Shown: positions 34,937-45,931 of the stretch, one piece after another
Layout of the letters: every line of letters starts with the position of its first letter
How positions within the stretch are numbered: the first letter of the stretch is position 1
Assembly: GCA_024699855.1 (NCBI GenBank)
Contig: JAMPIQ010000001.1
Location: forward strand, 1,984,001-2,048,000
Origin: Aphelenchoides besseyi
Taxonomy: Eukaryota; Nematoda; Chromadorea; Rhabditida; Aphelenchoididae
Direction of reading: 5' to 3'
DNA length: 64,000 nucleotides
Program-made: the position numbers and the translations under genes
Notes under the pieces: model-generated
Told to the model about the DNA's origin: nothing
What the model saw: only the letters and a program-made list of their open reading frames with translations
Databases searched by the model: none

Positions 34937-36674
34937 ATGGGTATTTTGAACGTTGTAATTTGTCTTTTGCTTAATTCCATTTATTTTGTCGTTGCTTTCG
35001 ATTCCCGGTACTTTGACGATGGAGTTTTGTATCGGATTTCGATGCATAAAAACCACTTGCTCGGCAATCTCCTCGAAAGTGCCGATCATCGACCAGAACT
35101 CGTACCAATTAAAAGTTCGGACGATGAAAGTTACTTCTGTTTAATCCCAAATATTGCCACTGAGGTAACTGCTCTTTTCAGTTGATATTCACGACAATTG
35201 AAATCGTAGAAAAGATCGAAAATCAGTGAGTACGTTGGTCCAAGTCCGCAGGAGTTGATAGGTCTCTTGTACAAAGAAAACTTTTGTTCTTTGCGAATTG
35301 ATTCTTATTGGTCCTACGAAATTTGCCATCAAAGAGCAATTCGACAATTTCATGAAGCAAAAGATACGAAGACTAAGATCGAATATGTCTTGGGAAAGTA
35401 TCGCGAAGATGCGAATGCAAAGGTTTGTTGGTACTGTTTATTGATTAATTGCGATCAAATCTTCAGTTGGTTGCTGATTATGATCAACTGAATCCGCCAA
35501 GAAAAGATATCGAAGGCAAACTACAACCCTACTATCCAGTTGTCTACACTTACGGCAGTCATTGTGATCTGAGTGGGACATATAGAAAAGCCACGGTTTT
35601 ATATGTTTGTGCTCAGGTAACCAATTGAATTCAATTTTATTTACATTGCTATTGTAGGATTCAATTCGTTCGGTTCTGTCCATTGATGAAATTAAAACGT
35701 GCGAATACGAGATTGTGATAGCAATCAAGGAGCTTTGTTCTCATCCATCTTTTAAAACAAACAAAGCGCCAGAAAACGAGATTCAATGTTTTTCCACGGA
35801 TCCCAACATCGTAAATCCGATTCCAAAAGCTTTGATCAAGTTTCAAACGGAAGTCAAATCACGACCAATGTTGCCGGTGAAATCCAACGAAGGACCTTTG
35901 ACTCAACGTATTCCAACAACACAGACAATTGCCAACGAAGTCTACAACTTGTTCAAAAGTCAACAGAAAAGAAACGAAGAACAAGAGCACCCACGAAATC
36001 TTGCAGCTTCAGAGACGTCGTCCAATGATGAGAACACGAAGATGTTGGAGGCATTTTGGAGTGGTCGGGCCTGTTTGTACGGTGGAACGGGGTACTGGAG
36101 AATCGAGTTTTGTTTTGGAAAATCGGTAAGCCAAATTGAAACCAAATTGACATCTCACAATGTTCATTGTTCTCGTTTAGATTTCTCAGTTTCACGAAGA
36201 AAATGGTCGAACTTTGCGAGTTCATTTGGGTTATTTCGACGAACAACTGCACAAAGAGTGGCTTAAAGAAACGAATGTTGTAGCAAGAAAGTTGGAATTG
36301 GGAAACGTAGAGAAGATTTCGAATATGTACACTCGTGGCGATATCTGCACCGAAACAAAACGACTTCGGTAGGTTATAGTGAACACATTTGAAAGTTGTT
36401 TTTCAATTTAAGAAAATGCGAAGTTCGTATGTCATGTCTGAAAGAGTCGGAGGTTGAAGATCCGAATACCATCAACATGTTTCTTACTGAACCAGAAACC
36501 TGTTCCTACATTCTGATGGTCGAATCTCCACTGTTCTGTGAGCGTCTTCAGAAAGCTGATGAATTTGGAGTTTTGCCGCGTTCAACGGACAATCCAAAAG
36601 TAGCGGATGACGGTTTGTATGTGGCAGAAATCGACGATGACGACGAGGACGAAACTCTAAACTTCAAACCGTAA
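34937..36674 (+). CDS. ER lectin of the ERLEC1/OS-9 family, copy 2
   Basis: This is a paralogue of the lectin at 28.6 kb. The start MGILNVVICLLLNSIYFVVAF is a signal peptide. The next block YFDDGVLYRIS and LVPIKSSDDESYFC aligns with copy 1. MRH1 has YWSYEICHQRAIRQFHEAK, GSHCDLSGTYRKATVLYVC and TCEYEIVIAIKELC. MRH2 has ACLYGGTGYWRIEFC, QFHEENGRTLRVHLGYF and, in the last exon, KCEVRMSCL and CSYILMVESPLFC. The C-terminus is acidic (DDDDEDETLNFKP). The copies have diverged widely, which argues for an old duplication. The role is expected to be glycoprotein quality control in the ER; whether the two lectins share clients is not visible from sequence. Confidence 0.85.
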
Positions 36675-36936
36675 GCAAAACCGATTGACCACAATGAAAC
36701 GGGTAGCAACTTGTTGCTTCTGACTAACGGCTCATTTTCACATCTCACGTGCTACTTAACTAACACGTAAAAACAAAATGTAATTTATTTCCATTTGATA
36801 TAATAAATTATTACAAAATAATGAAAATATGTGCGACAAAATTATGACAAACAACTATACCGGTATTGTACAGGATGTGCTTCGAATACTAAACGAATAA
36901 GAATCGACTCGTATGCTCTCCGAAATGCTTTTTGTG

Positions 36937-38493
36937 CTAAGCCAATCCAACGTCCATACTCATCATAACCAAAAATCCTAAAACAAAAAGTTGGTATTCA
37001 AACTACAATCGAATAGAACTCACCAATGATTGCTCCTACAAACACACGGACGGTCACAGATGCGCATTTTCGTATAAGACTAATCGGGTTTAACAACCGT
37101 TGAGTTCGTTTTGATCTTAAAATGTGCACAACTTTTCGTTGTCACATACAGAAATAGGAAAACTTGAAGTTTGGTGTTAGCTTCCGAATTGTCGCATCCG
37201 AACTTGCGAAACCGCCCGTTTTCACTCACCCATTGAAGCTAATTTCCCGTTGCCGTTTCTGTGAGCTTCGGGAATGATATCATCAAAAACGACGTAGACC
37301 ATCGCACCAGCAGCAAATGCAAGAGCATAAGGAAGTACCGGCTAAAAAACAGACTACTTACAAACATTGTTAAAACAGAATACCTCCATGAGAATAACAG
37401 CAAATGCACCAAGAACTGCGGCCAACGGCTCAACCATACCGGACATTTGACCGTAAAGAAAGGCTTTGAATTTGCTGTAGCCGAATCCTGTCAACGGCAA
37501 CGAAACGGCCAAACCCTCAGGAAAATTCTGTAGTCCAATGCCCAACGCCAAATTGAATGCCGAATCGAAAGTTGCGGCTGGAGTTTTGCCTACTGAACCA
37601 AAACCAACTCCCACAGAAAGACCCTAAAAGCAAATAAACAGTTACATGCGATTATGTTTCTGCAAACCTCGGGAATGTTATGAACAGTAACGGCCATGCA
37701 TCTAAAGTCAAGAAATGTATTCACATGTAAACCGCAAGACTTACAATAAGAGAATTCGACGCCATGATAATGCAAACTGCTCTTCATCGATATCCGGTTT
37801 CTCCATTCGTTGAGCTGCAATGTTCAATCGAGCTGCATCGTTTAGTTCAATGATCTCCGTGTTGTTCAGCATTCTGGAAGGTTCCTTGCGTTGACGTAAC
37901 TGCGAACCATCAACAAGATACCGTTCCTTAGGGCTGTTCGTATTAGCCATTGGTAAACGAACCCCCGTTTCCTCCTCGTTTCGCGACTCGTTACCATCGG
38001 TTTCGGGCTCCACACACTCTTTGGCAAGAACGCGAATGATCGACACCTCCGCTTTCACACAACTGAACATCAAACCAGTAAACCGGCGAACAGATCAAAT
38101 TTGTTACCTTGGAATCAAGTAATCGGATAGATGCACAAAAGCGGCTCCCAGTGCGAAACCCAAAGCCACTGGAAAAATCGCCCACGAGCCCATGGTGGTC
38201 TCCGAGATCTCGATTGCCGGCGCCAGAAGTGACCAAAACGATGCCGCCAACATAACACCAGCAGCAAACCCCAACGATACATCTAAATCGTGAGTTTGAA
38301 TGAGAGAAAAAATCTTCACAAACCGAGGAATTTCTTGCTATTTGATGGCAAAATAAAAACCTGAAAATTTTGTGCGATTTGCACTTGAAATTATTAGAAT
38401 ATTTCTTACTAAACTCGAGCCAAGCGCCGTTACAAACCATGTAAACAACGATGCTAAGAGCGCTTGAACGATCGGATTATATCCGGGAATCAT
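36937..38493 (-). CDS. slc39a11: ZIP-family zinc transporter, SLC39A11 type
   Basis: This encodes a multi-pass transporter that moves zinc into the cytosol. The start [20 protein letters not shown] is close to ZIP11. Membrane helices include [19 protein letters not shown] and [20 protein letters not shown] long cytosolic loop carries acidic and basic stretches. The metal-site helices read [16 protein letters not shown] (joined across an intron) and [15 protein letters not shown], with the His, Asn, Pro-Glu residues of the ZIP binuclear site. The final exon reads [12 protein letters not shown] and stops at TAG 36937-36939, a near-exact ZIP11-type end. Its 5' end faces the + strand gene region starting near 38.65 kb. 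Confidence 0.9.
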
Positions 38494-38648
38494 TTTTCGG
38501 CCAATAAGATCAACCCAATATACCACAACCGTTCTCGTCGGTTTTTCGTGGTTGCCCGGAAACGCTCGTCGATGTTAAACGTACGACGAGAGACAAGGGG
38601 CAATACTAAAAGCTTTACAACAACAAACGACGACTTGACAAGTCAAAC

Positions 38649-39072
38649 ATGACAACTTCCAACAACATAATCGCAAACAACGTCGAGAGGCGCAAATTCG
38701 AATTGGGATTTACTTCGAATAGTCGGTAACGAGATCCGGTTTATGATTCAACAAGCTTGCTTGGTGTTGTTGATTTTCCAAACAGAAAAAGTCGCAAAGA
38801 CATCGACTGAACTCAAGAGCTTGAAGTTGCTCATGAAGCAGACGAAAATGATGGTGTATGTTGAAAGCAAAAGTAATCAAATAAGAGTACAGGTTTCATT
38901 CATTTCCTTCGTATTCCAAGCCATAGCTCGAGCAAATTGATCGAAAAAAGTGCCAAAAAAGAACGTGAACTTTTCGATTCGCAGACTCGAATTGCACGTC
39001 TTTAGCTTAGCTCCCACAATAAACTGGCAATTCTATACGAATCTACGTTGAAATGCTACGAACGAGTTCGAA
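38649..39072 (+). pseudogene. Possible remnant of a small coiled-coil gene
   Basis: Short coding-like frames follow each other: an ATG frame (MTTSNNIIANNVERRK), EKVAKTSTELKSLKLLMKQ, SKLIEKSAKKERELFDSQ and NKLAILYESTLKCYERV. GT and AG signals lie between some of them, but I could not find joins that keep phase, and an in-frame TAG splits the last two. It may be a decayed gene or a real one with splice sites I misread. Family unknown. Confidence 0.3.
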
Positions 39073-39202
39073 AATAGTTGTCAAGGAAACGTTTTTGCTG
39101 ATTAAACGTTTGCAAATTGTTTCAACCGTTTTGTTTATTTTTGTTCATTTCCAGCATTCAAGTCCGCCAATCTACTGACTATGATACAAGACTGTAAAGG
39201 TA

Positions 39203-40492
39203 ATGATCAACTGGAAAAATTCATCCAAAATCGTTGGTTCAAAACACGCGCCATCGGCGTCCTTTCGCATCTCAACTGCGGCTGTTCGTGTCGAGTGTTC
39301 AGTCGGTTTTCCGCTGTTTCCATTCTGTCCTCATTCACTATCATTGTTGTTGCGTTCCGGGATGTCGCGATGGACGTGTATGACCTGTTCGAAATCACTT
39401 TCCTCCAAACGTTCGTACATGGAACATTTGTAGGCTACGCGTTTGATACCATTCAGTTATTCCAATTTATTTCAGAAATACCCACAATGACCTTCGGCCA
39501 TTCACTTGTGACCATTGTGAGTATGCGGCAGGTAGGCGAATGAGCTGATTGTCAATTCAATATCGATGTTATAGCCAGTCAAATGACCCTTCGAAGACAC
39601 AAACTTCGGAATCACGTTCCTCGTAATCATTGGGGCTATTCGTGTCCGCATTGTATTGAAATGTTCGTTTAGTATTGTTTATTTTTCCGAAAAAATTTGT
39701 TTATTTTTAGTTTCATGGAACCTGCAAGCTATCAAACGCATGTCAGGTATGTTCAATGAGTGGGGGATTGAGTTCGCAAAATAATTTTTAGTTCGCGACA
39801 TCCCGGTTTATCTGCCACATTCGGTTGTAGTTATTGTCAGTTTACAACCAAATCGTCTAAGCACTTTCGTGAACATATCGCCAAACATTTCCACGTCGTG
39901 GCTCGGCATTCGGGATCACAACCTGTAGACTCGTTGACGATGAACATTGCTGAATATTTGATTGACGATGAAAACGGTTGGTTCGGATCGAAATCCTTGG
40001 TAACATGGATCGAATGTTTTTAGGACGTGGCTACAATGTTGACTATTCGATTAAGGATCAAAATGGCGATTATCTCTCATCTGCAATTTTGTATGGTAAG
40101 GTTTAGCTCTTCAGTATTTGATAGGAATTCAAAAATCTGTAGAAGATGATTACAAATCCTCGTTGGAGTTACGATCGACAAAACCGCAAGTGATTGATCG
40201 ACGCATCAACTCGTCCACTCAACCAACTTCCGGTTCGATTCGTGTGAAACCGACCAGAACATCGGTTTCGGTTTACACGAACAGTAAACGCCTACGATCG
40301 CTACCACCCGAAGAGTACGTGATCGAAGATGACGAAGCGTTCAATTCGCACGATTACGAAATCGAAAATCAACTGATGGCTCAGTTCGAATGTTCGAACG
40401 GTAGATGGATTGAAGACGGCGATGATGTGCACGATCAGATCAAACCGCTTCCACCACTTCGTTCCGAGTTTCAGGACATCGACTTGGACTGA
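39203..40492 (+). CDS. C2H2 zinc-finger protein
   Basis: This is a probable nucleic-acid-binding protein. Fingers or partial fingers: WTCMTCSKSLSSKRSYMEHL with NTH, FTCDHCEYAA joined to TLRRHKLRNH, YSCPHCIEM with YQTHV, and FGCSYCQFTTKSSKHFREHI with AKH. They are joined across 40-50 bp introns. A C-terminal region of about 150 residues is charged and disordered, ending EFQDIDLD at TGA 40490-40492. The start is uncertain: an ATG opens the frame at 39203, but the conserved-looking part begins with the ATG at 39362. AATAAA follows at 40563, and LKB1 starts 106 bp beyond it. I do not recognise a specific orthologue. Confidence 0.75.
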
Positions 40493-40562
40493 ATTTTCAT
40501 TGTTGTTAAAATGTTACGCATTTTATTATATTCAACAGAGTTATACATATTTCTTTCAATAT

Positions 40563-40661
40563 AATAAAACTTAAGTATTGTTTTGCTGTTGAAGAGTCTA
40601 CGCGTTTCTTTGCGCCGTTCTATTTGCCATCTTCTGATGAGTCTTCCATAACTTTTTGTAG
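40563..40661 (+). promoter_or_regulatory. Operon-type junction: polyadenylation signal and 3' splice site before LKB1
   Basis: AATAAA at 40563-40568 is followed after some 90 bp by a pyrimidine-rich sequence ending TTTTTGTAG at 40661, only 7 bp before the LKB1 start codon. In nematodes this spacing marks trans-splicing of a downstream operon gene. The splice site could instead belong to an undetected 5' exon. Confidence 0.5.
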
Positions 40662-40668
40662 GCGGCAT

Positions 40669-42282
40669 ATGGCGTCAAACGGGGACGAACCTAAGACTTT
40701 TACACGCTCGAAGAACTTGGTAAGTGGACTTTAAAGTTGCTTTCGAAATTACGATTGTTTCCAGAGTGTGACCATTGGCGATCCCGATGAAGAGTCTGAG
40801 GATGAAACGACGGAAGTTTTCCATCTTCGTGAGCACATCAAAAAGATGGCACTCGATGAGGACGCGTTTCATCCATCGATGTTCGTCGAAGATAAAGACG
40901 TCATTTTGCCTTCCACTTCATCGGCCGCTATGGAGCAGCCGACAAACCAAGGGGACGCACAGCATGCAATGCCGTTACTCGACTTGATTGCCAATGATGC
41001 TCAGCCCTTTCAACCCATTACACAGGAAAATTTCGTGGATGAGGTTTACGAGAAGAAGCCGCCAAAAGTTGTGAACGGCTATTTCTTCGGCGGAGTGCTC
41101 GGTGAGGGCAGTTACAGTAAAGTGAAAGAAGTGATCGAAACTCGAACTCTTCAGCGGCGTTCCATCAAAATCATAAAAGTAAGTTGACGACTTCAAAACC
41201 TTTGAATTTGTGTGACTTTAGGACAAACGCTTACGAAAGATTCCGAATGGTCAGAAAAATGTGGAACATGAAATTTACATTTTGGAGAGAATCGCCCATC
41301 CGAATATCGTCAAATTGTTGGAAGTATTTCGCATTGAAGAGAAAGAGAAGTTGTATTTGGTCATGGAATTCTGTATTTGTTCGTTGCAACAAATTCTCGA
41401 CACCGCCGAACAACACCGATTGCCCGAGTTTCAATGTCACGGCTATTTTGTTCAACTCTTAGATGGGATCGAGTATCTTCATTCGCAAGGATGCATACAC
41501 AAAGACATTAAACCGGGCAATTTATTACTCTCGTCCGATAGTTGTTTGAAAATCTGTGATATGGGAGTTGCTGAGCTGTTGACCGCACCGGATCCACTAA
41601 CCAATGATTGGTCAACTGTGGCACAGGGAACTCCGAAATTTCAACCTCCCGAAGTTGTTTCTGGAGCCTCTAAACGGTTTCGGTAATCGTCAAATTTCGT
41701 TTTCTTATCGTCGATGACTCATTTCAGTGGTCGTCCTGTGGACATTTGGGCGTGTGGTGTGACGCTTTTCAATATGATTAGTGGAGAGTATCCGTTTGAT
41801 GGAGAGAATCTGATGAAATTGTTCGAAAACGTGACTCATCATCCAGTGAAATGGCCAAAGAGTGTTCAGCTAAGCAACGATCTTCATCAGTTGCTTTCGA
41901 ACACGTTGGAGAAGAATCCAGAGAAACGCTGGACGGTGACAGCAATTCGAGCGTCCAATTGGCATAATTCGTATTTCGAATTAGTGAGTTTGTGTTGCTG
42001 AGATTGTTTAGTTGTTTTCAGATCATCGAACAACTCGTTCCCTTTCCCGACTTTTCGTGGCATGGCGCCAATCCATCGGCGTTGAACGATGGAGCAGCGG
42101 CGGCGGAGCTTGGCGCCGATCCGATTAGAAAATGGGAGCTAAGCGCAGCTGATGAACAGCAACAGGAACCGAGTCGAAGTGCCGCTGAACCGAATTGCGG
42201 TGAACCGCATAGACGACCATTATTTTCTCGAATTTGTCCTTGGCGCAAAAATCGCCACAGAAGAAACAACCGAACACCGTAG
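40669..42282 (+). CDS. par-4: Serine/threonine kinase LKB1/STK11 (PAR-4)
   Basis: LKB1 is the master kinase upstream of AMPK and related kinases; in C. elegans PAR-4 controls embryonic polarity. The acidic N-terminus (residues 1 to about 130, starting MASNGDEPKTFTRSKNL) precedes the kinase domain. Kinase signatures: GVLGEGSYSKVKEV (glycine loop), SIKIIK (catalytic lysine), LRKIPNGQKNVEHEI, CIHKDIKPGNLLL (catalytic loop), CDMGVAE (LKB1 has DLGVAE in place of DFG) and GTPKFQPPEVVSG. VDIWACGVTLFNM and KNPEKRWTV lie in the C-lobe. These LKB1-specific motifs are decisive. The tail ends RRNNRTP at TAG 42280-42282; no CAAX prenylation box is visible, unlike vertebrate LKB1. Confidence 0.93.
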
Positions 42283-42807
42283 ACGGTAGTGGAATCGGGT
42301 CGTCTGATTGTACGGGTTAAAGTGCTCATTCTATCACTCGATATTATTTTTAGTCATCAACGCCCTTTCCCTCTCTTCATGCCATCGACTTGCCTTAGGA
42401 TATTTGCCAAATTCTAATGTGCGCATATGACCGTTTTCGTTTCACACTAATTATGATAACAAAGCTTCTTAACAAGCGCAATTTAACGAAATTTCTCTTA
42501 ATTCTCAAATTTTTTGGAACTTTTAGATTGTACATTTTAATTACTTTTCGATTGCTTCTCTCATTTCCCTGCTAACCTTCATGTCTTCCGCTTATTCCAT
42601 CCATTAATCCACTATTCTTCCCTTTCGCCGAATACCTCAACATCGTTTTGGCTGTTTGTTATGTTTGAAAGAAATCTACGCAAATAAAAGTTTATACGAG
42701 GCGCATATTGCTCTTAGCTAACTCGTTACATCCGTTCAATCGGACTGATTTACCGTCATCAAAACTTCAAAGTTGCTTATTCACGTTCATCTTCAGCATT
42801 GACTATC
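42283..42807. other. Gap between LKB1 and EB1
   Basis: Low-complexity T-rich 3' UTR-like sequence with an AATAAA at about 42683. EB1 begins about 125 bp beyond it, compatible with an operon junction. No gene recognised. Confidence 0.4.
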
Positions 42808-43989
42808 ATGGAACGTCCGGTTATTTCGAATGTGTACGCCACTTCGGCCACCACCGACAACATGTGAGTTGTGAGTTGGACGGTTTGTTAGCTGCGAGTT
42901 TAGGTCTCGAAATGAGTTGTTGGCGTGGGTCAACGATTGCTTGCAAGCAGAGTTCACGAAGATCGAACAACTTCACACCGGCGCTGCTTATTGTCAGTTC
43001 ACAGACTTTCTCTTTCCGGACTCAATTGCGCTGAAACGAGTCAAATGGAGTTCACGATTGGAGTTGGATTGGCTGAGCAATTGGAAGCTACTACAAGTCG
43101 CGTGGAAACAACTCGGAATCGACAAAGTGGTTCCCGTTGAGAAGTTGATCAAAGGAAAGTTTCAAGTGAGTTCATCAATACTTTTCTTCAATTAGTTTTG
43201 TAGGACAATTTCGAGTTTTTGCAATGGTTCAAAAAGTTTTTCGATGCAAATTACGACGGTGCAACATACAATCCAGTTATGGTAATTGAGTTCGTTCACT
43301 CGTCTGTTATGAATTGAATTTACAGGCAAGAAACTTCGAACCTCTACCGGCTGTTGCTTCTTCGACCGCTGCATCGCGAATGCCGCAAAAATCAATGGCA
43401 ACACCAAACAAAATGCCCAGTCAACGAGCCGGATCCAATGTCTCAATGAACAGCAACGCGAGCAGTACAACTCGACCGGGTGTTGTTCGTTCGACCGTTG
43501 GGTCGACTTCTGCGTCTACAACTCGTCCATCGAAACCTGCCGGTTCGGCTACTTCAACCCGACAATCCGCTGCACCCGCACCTCAACAACCCTCTCAACC
43601 TCAACAACAACCACAACACACGACTTCAAATGGAATAAGCAAACAGGTGAGCTACGAAACAGCAGTGCATTTGTTCAATGTCTCGATTTAGGAGTACGAT
43701 GATTTGAAGACGCGTTTTGATGATGTGAATCGTCAATTGCAAGAATCTGATGAGGTTATCGTTGGAATCGAGAAAGAACGCGATTTCTATTTCACCAAAT
43801 TGCGAAAAATCGAAATTCTCTGCCAAGACATCGAACAAGAAAGCAAATCCATCGAAATTGCTCGCATTCTCGACGTTCTTTACGAGGTACGTGAACGAAC
43901 TAACTTCTCAATGCTTCTTTGTATTTTAGGTTGAAGAGGGATTTGCACCACCTGAAGACGAAGATGCTAGCGAAGTTGCTGAACACTAA
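42808..43989 (+). CDS. ebp: EB1-family microtubule plus-end protein
   Basis: EB1 proteins track growing microtubule plus ends and recruit partners there. Exon 1 ([18 protein letters not shown]) joins in phase to the calponin-homology domain: [47 protein letters not shown] and [17 protein letters not shown] basic Ser/Thr/Ala/Pro linker follows, with a Gln/Pro-rich run near 43,590. The EB-homology coiled coil starts [16 protein letters not shown] and contains the EB1 block [17 protein letters not shown]. The C-terminus is acidic ([18 protein letters not shown]) without the EEY/F ending. Layout and size agree with the family. Confidence 0.93.
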
Positions 43990-44378
43990 GAACAAGCTCT
44001 AATGGCAAATCATGAATCTGATGCTTTACTCGAACTTTTAAGGGTCCTACGTTTATTTTGTTAACGTTTTTGTCATCAGTTGGGATCTCTCTCTCTGTGA
44101 TACGTTGAGGTTTTTGTTTGTTAACACAGCTTTTTATGCCTTACATTGTACAGCAAAACATTCGCTAATTATTCATCGCTAACTATTGCCATTGATCAGT
44201 CGTTCTACGAAAACACCAATTAATCGGATTCAGTCCGTTCGTTAACTTTTGCTGTGACTTACGTTTAACTGGAATAAATTTATTGAATTTGAGCGCCTTC
44301 CTGATCTGAAGTTTTTGTTCTACGACAAAACCACGTATCTATCGTTTTGCTAAAAGGAATGAAAGAAAATGGTTGTAG
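43990..44378. other. Gap between EB1 and LSM5
   Basis: Holds the EB1 3' end (AATAAA at 44273-44278). LSM5 starts 100 bp later, again with the spacing expected of an operon. Nothing else seen. Confidence 0.4.
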
Positions 44379-44691
44379 ATGTCATCAACTGCCACCAATC
44401 CGTCCACTTTGTTGCCATTGGAATTGGTTGACAAGTGTATTGGTTCGAAGATTTGGGTGATCATGAAAAGTAAGTAGCTTTCGGATGCTTCTCAACATTT
44501 TTTCAGACGAAAAAGAGATTGTTGGAACGTTGACCGGATTCGACGATTTTGTGAACATGGTTCTCGAAGATGTTGTCGAGTACGAAAGTACCGCTGAAGG
44601 ACGTCGAATTACGAAGTTGGACACAATTCTCTTGAATGGCAATCACATTACGATGTTCGTGCCCGGTGGTGAAGGTCCGGATATAAGTTAA
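44379..44691 (+). CDS. lsm-5: U6 snRNA-associated Sm-like protein LSM5
   Basis: LSM5 is part of the LSM2-8 ring on U6 snRNA and the LSM1-7 ring in mRNA decay. Two exons join in phase 1: ATG at 44379 to about 44469, then from about 44507. The protein reads [19 protein letters not shown], then [20 protein letters not shown] (Sm1), [15 protein letters not shown], and [20 protein letters not shown] (Sm2). It ends GPDIS. The size of about 91 residues matches LSM5. Confidence 0.95.
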
Positions 44692-45038
44692 ATTGTTTGT
44701 CTTCACTTGTTGTTGTTCAACGATGATACTCATTGTTCTCATATTCATCAATAAAAACTTTCCTTAAACTTGGTGATTCACTATCGCGTCTCCTAAAAGC
44801 ACAATATTACAACAAGGTCGACGAACGCTCGTCGTCAACATTAACGGAAAACATTTGACGCGTCGGATTTTGCAATGAACGGGCGCAGCGGTCGTCGAGT
44901 GCTGAAATCATTTGTTTTGCGTCATTTCGGTTTTCATGACTCACGTGTGATCGAAATTAAGAAGACGACTTGACGGTTGGCGTTCATTTGATTTGCTATT
45001 TTCGATTCAAGATTGGTAACGAATATTCCACCGGCGGC
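44692..45038. other. Gap between LSM5 and CHMP1
   Basis: AATAAA at about 44749 ends LSM5. The remaining 290 bp contains no recognised gene and should hold the 5' end of CHMP1. Confidence 0.4.
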
Positions 45039-45801
45039 ATGTCCGCATTAGACAGTGAGTTTTCGTGCGAGTAAACAGCTTTGTTTTGTTCAGATCATTT
45101 GTTCAATTTGAAGTTTGCGGCCAAGGAATTGTCTCGAAATGCGAAACGATGTGAGAAACAAGAGAAAGAAGAGAAGGATAAGCTGACTGCTGCGTTGAAG
45201 GTAAGAGGAAAGTTTACTGAACTTCAACAGCCTTCCCTTTTCAGAAAGGAAACAAAGAAGTGGCTCAAGTTCACGCCGAGAATGCGATTCGCAAGAAGAA
45301 CGAATCGTTGAATTATCTTCGCATGTCAGCGCGAATCGATGCTGTCGCCGCTCGTGTCCAAGTGAGTTTTCAGCTTCGTTCTTTCATGAACATGTTTAGA
45401 CTGCTGCTACTCAAAAACGTGTGACCCAAAGTATGTCGGGTGTTGTCAAGGCCATGGAGTCGGCAATGAAGTCGATGAATTTGGAGAAAGTTCAAAACCT
45501 AATGGATCGTTTCGAACGCGATTTCGAAGATTTGGACGTTCAATCCGCAACAATGGAAGGCTCAATGAATGCCACCACGACGCTCAATGCTCCTCAACAT
45601 CAAGTGGACGCGTTGATTCAAGAAGCTGCCGATAAAGCCGGGTACGTGAATGGTCGACAGGGTTGTGGTTATTCTTTGGTTTACAGATTGGAAATTGGAA
45701 TGGAGATGCCAGCCGCTCAAACGAGTGCAATTGGAAAATCGGCTTCGGTTGCCGAGAACGACGAATTGAACAAACGTTTGGCAGCCCTTCGACAATCGTA
45801 A
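45039..45801 (+). CDS. chmp1: ESCRT-III protein CHMP1
   Basis: CHMP1 is an ESCRT-III subunit that recruits VPS4 and acts in multivesicular-body formation and membrane scission. The first exon has only 16 bases (45039-45054, MSALD) and joins to HLFNLKFAAKELSRNAKR. The rest is the helical CHMP core (QEKEEKDKLTAALKKGN, VHAENAIRKKNESLNYLRMS, QSMSGVVKAMESAMKSMN). The C-terminus is a MIT-interacting motif, NDELNKRLAALRQS, with the L-x-x-R-L-x-x-L pattern. It stops at TAA 45799-45801. Length and motif are characteristic of CHMP1. Confidence 0.95.
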
Positions 45802-45931
45802 ATGTGCTTCTCGACGCCTGTTCGAGATCTTGTAAATCACTTTCTACTTTTTGTCATCTCACTGGTCGCGAAATAAACTTATTTTGACCGTATTTTATTC
45901 AAAAATAGAAAGACAATTAATTTCGACAGTT

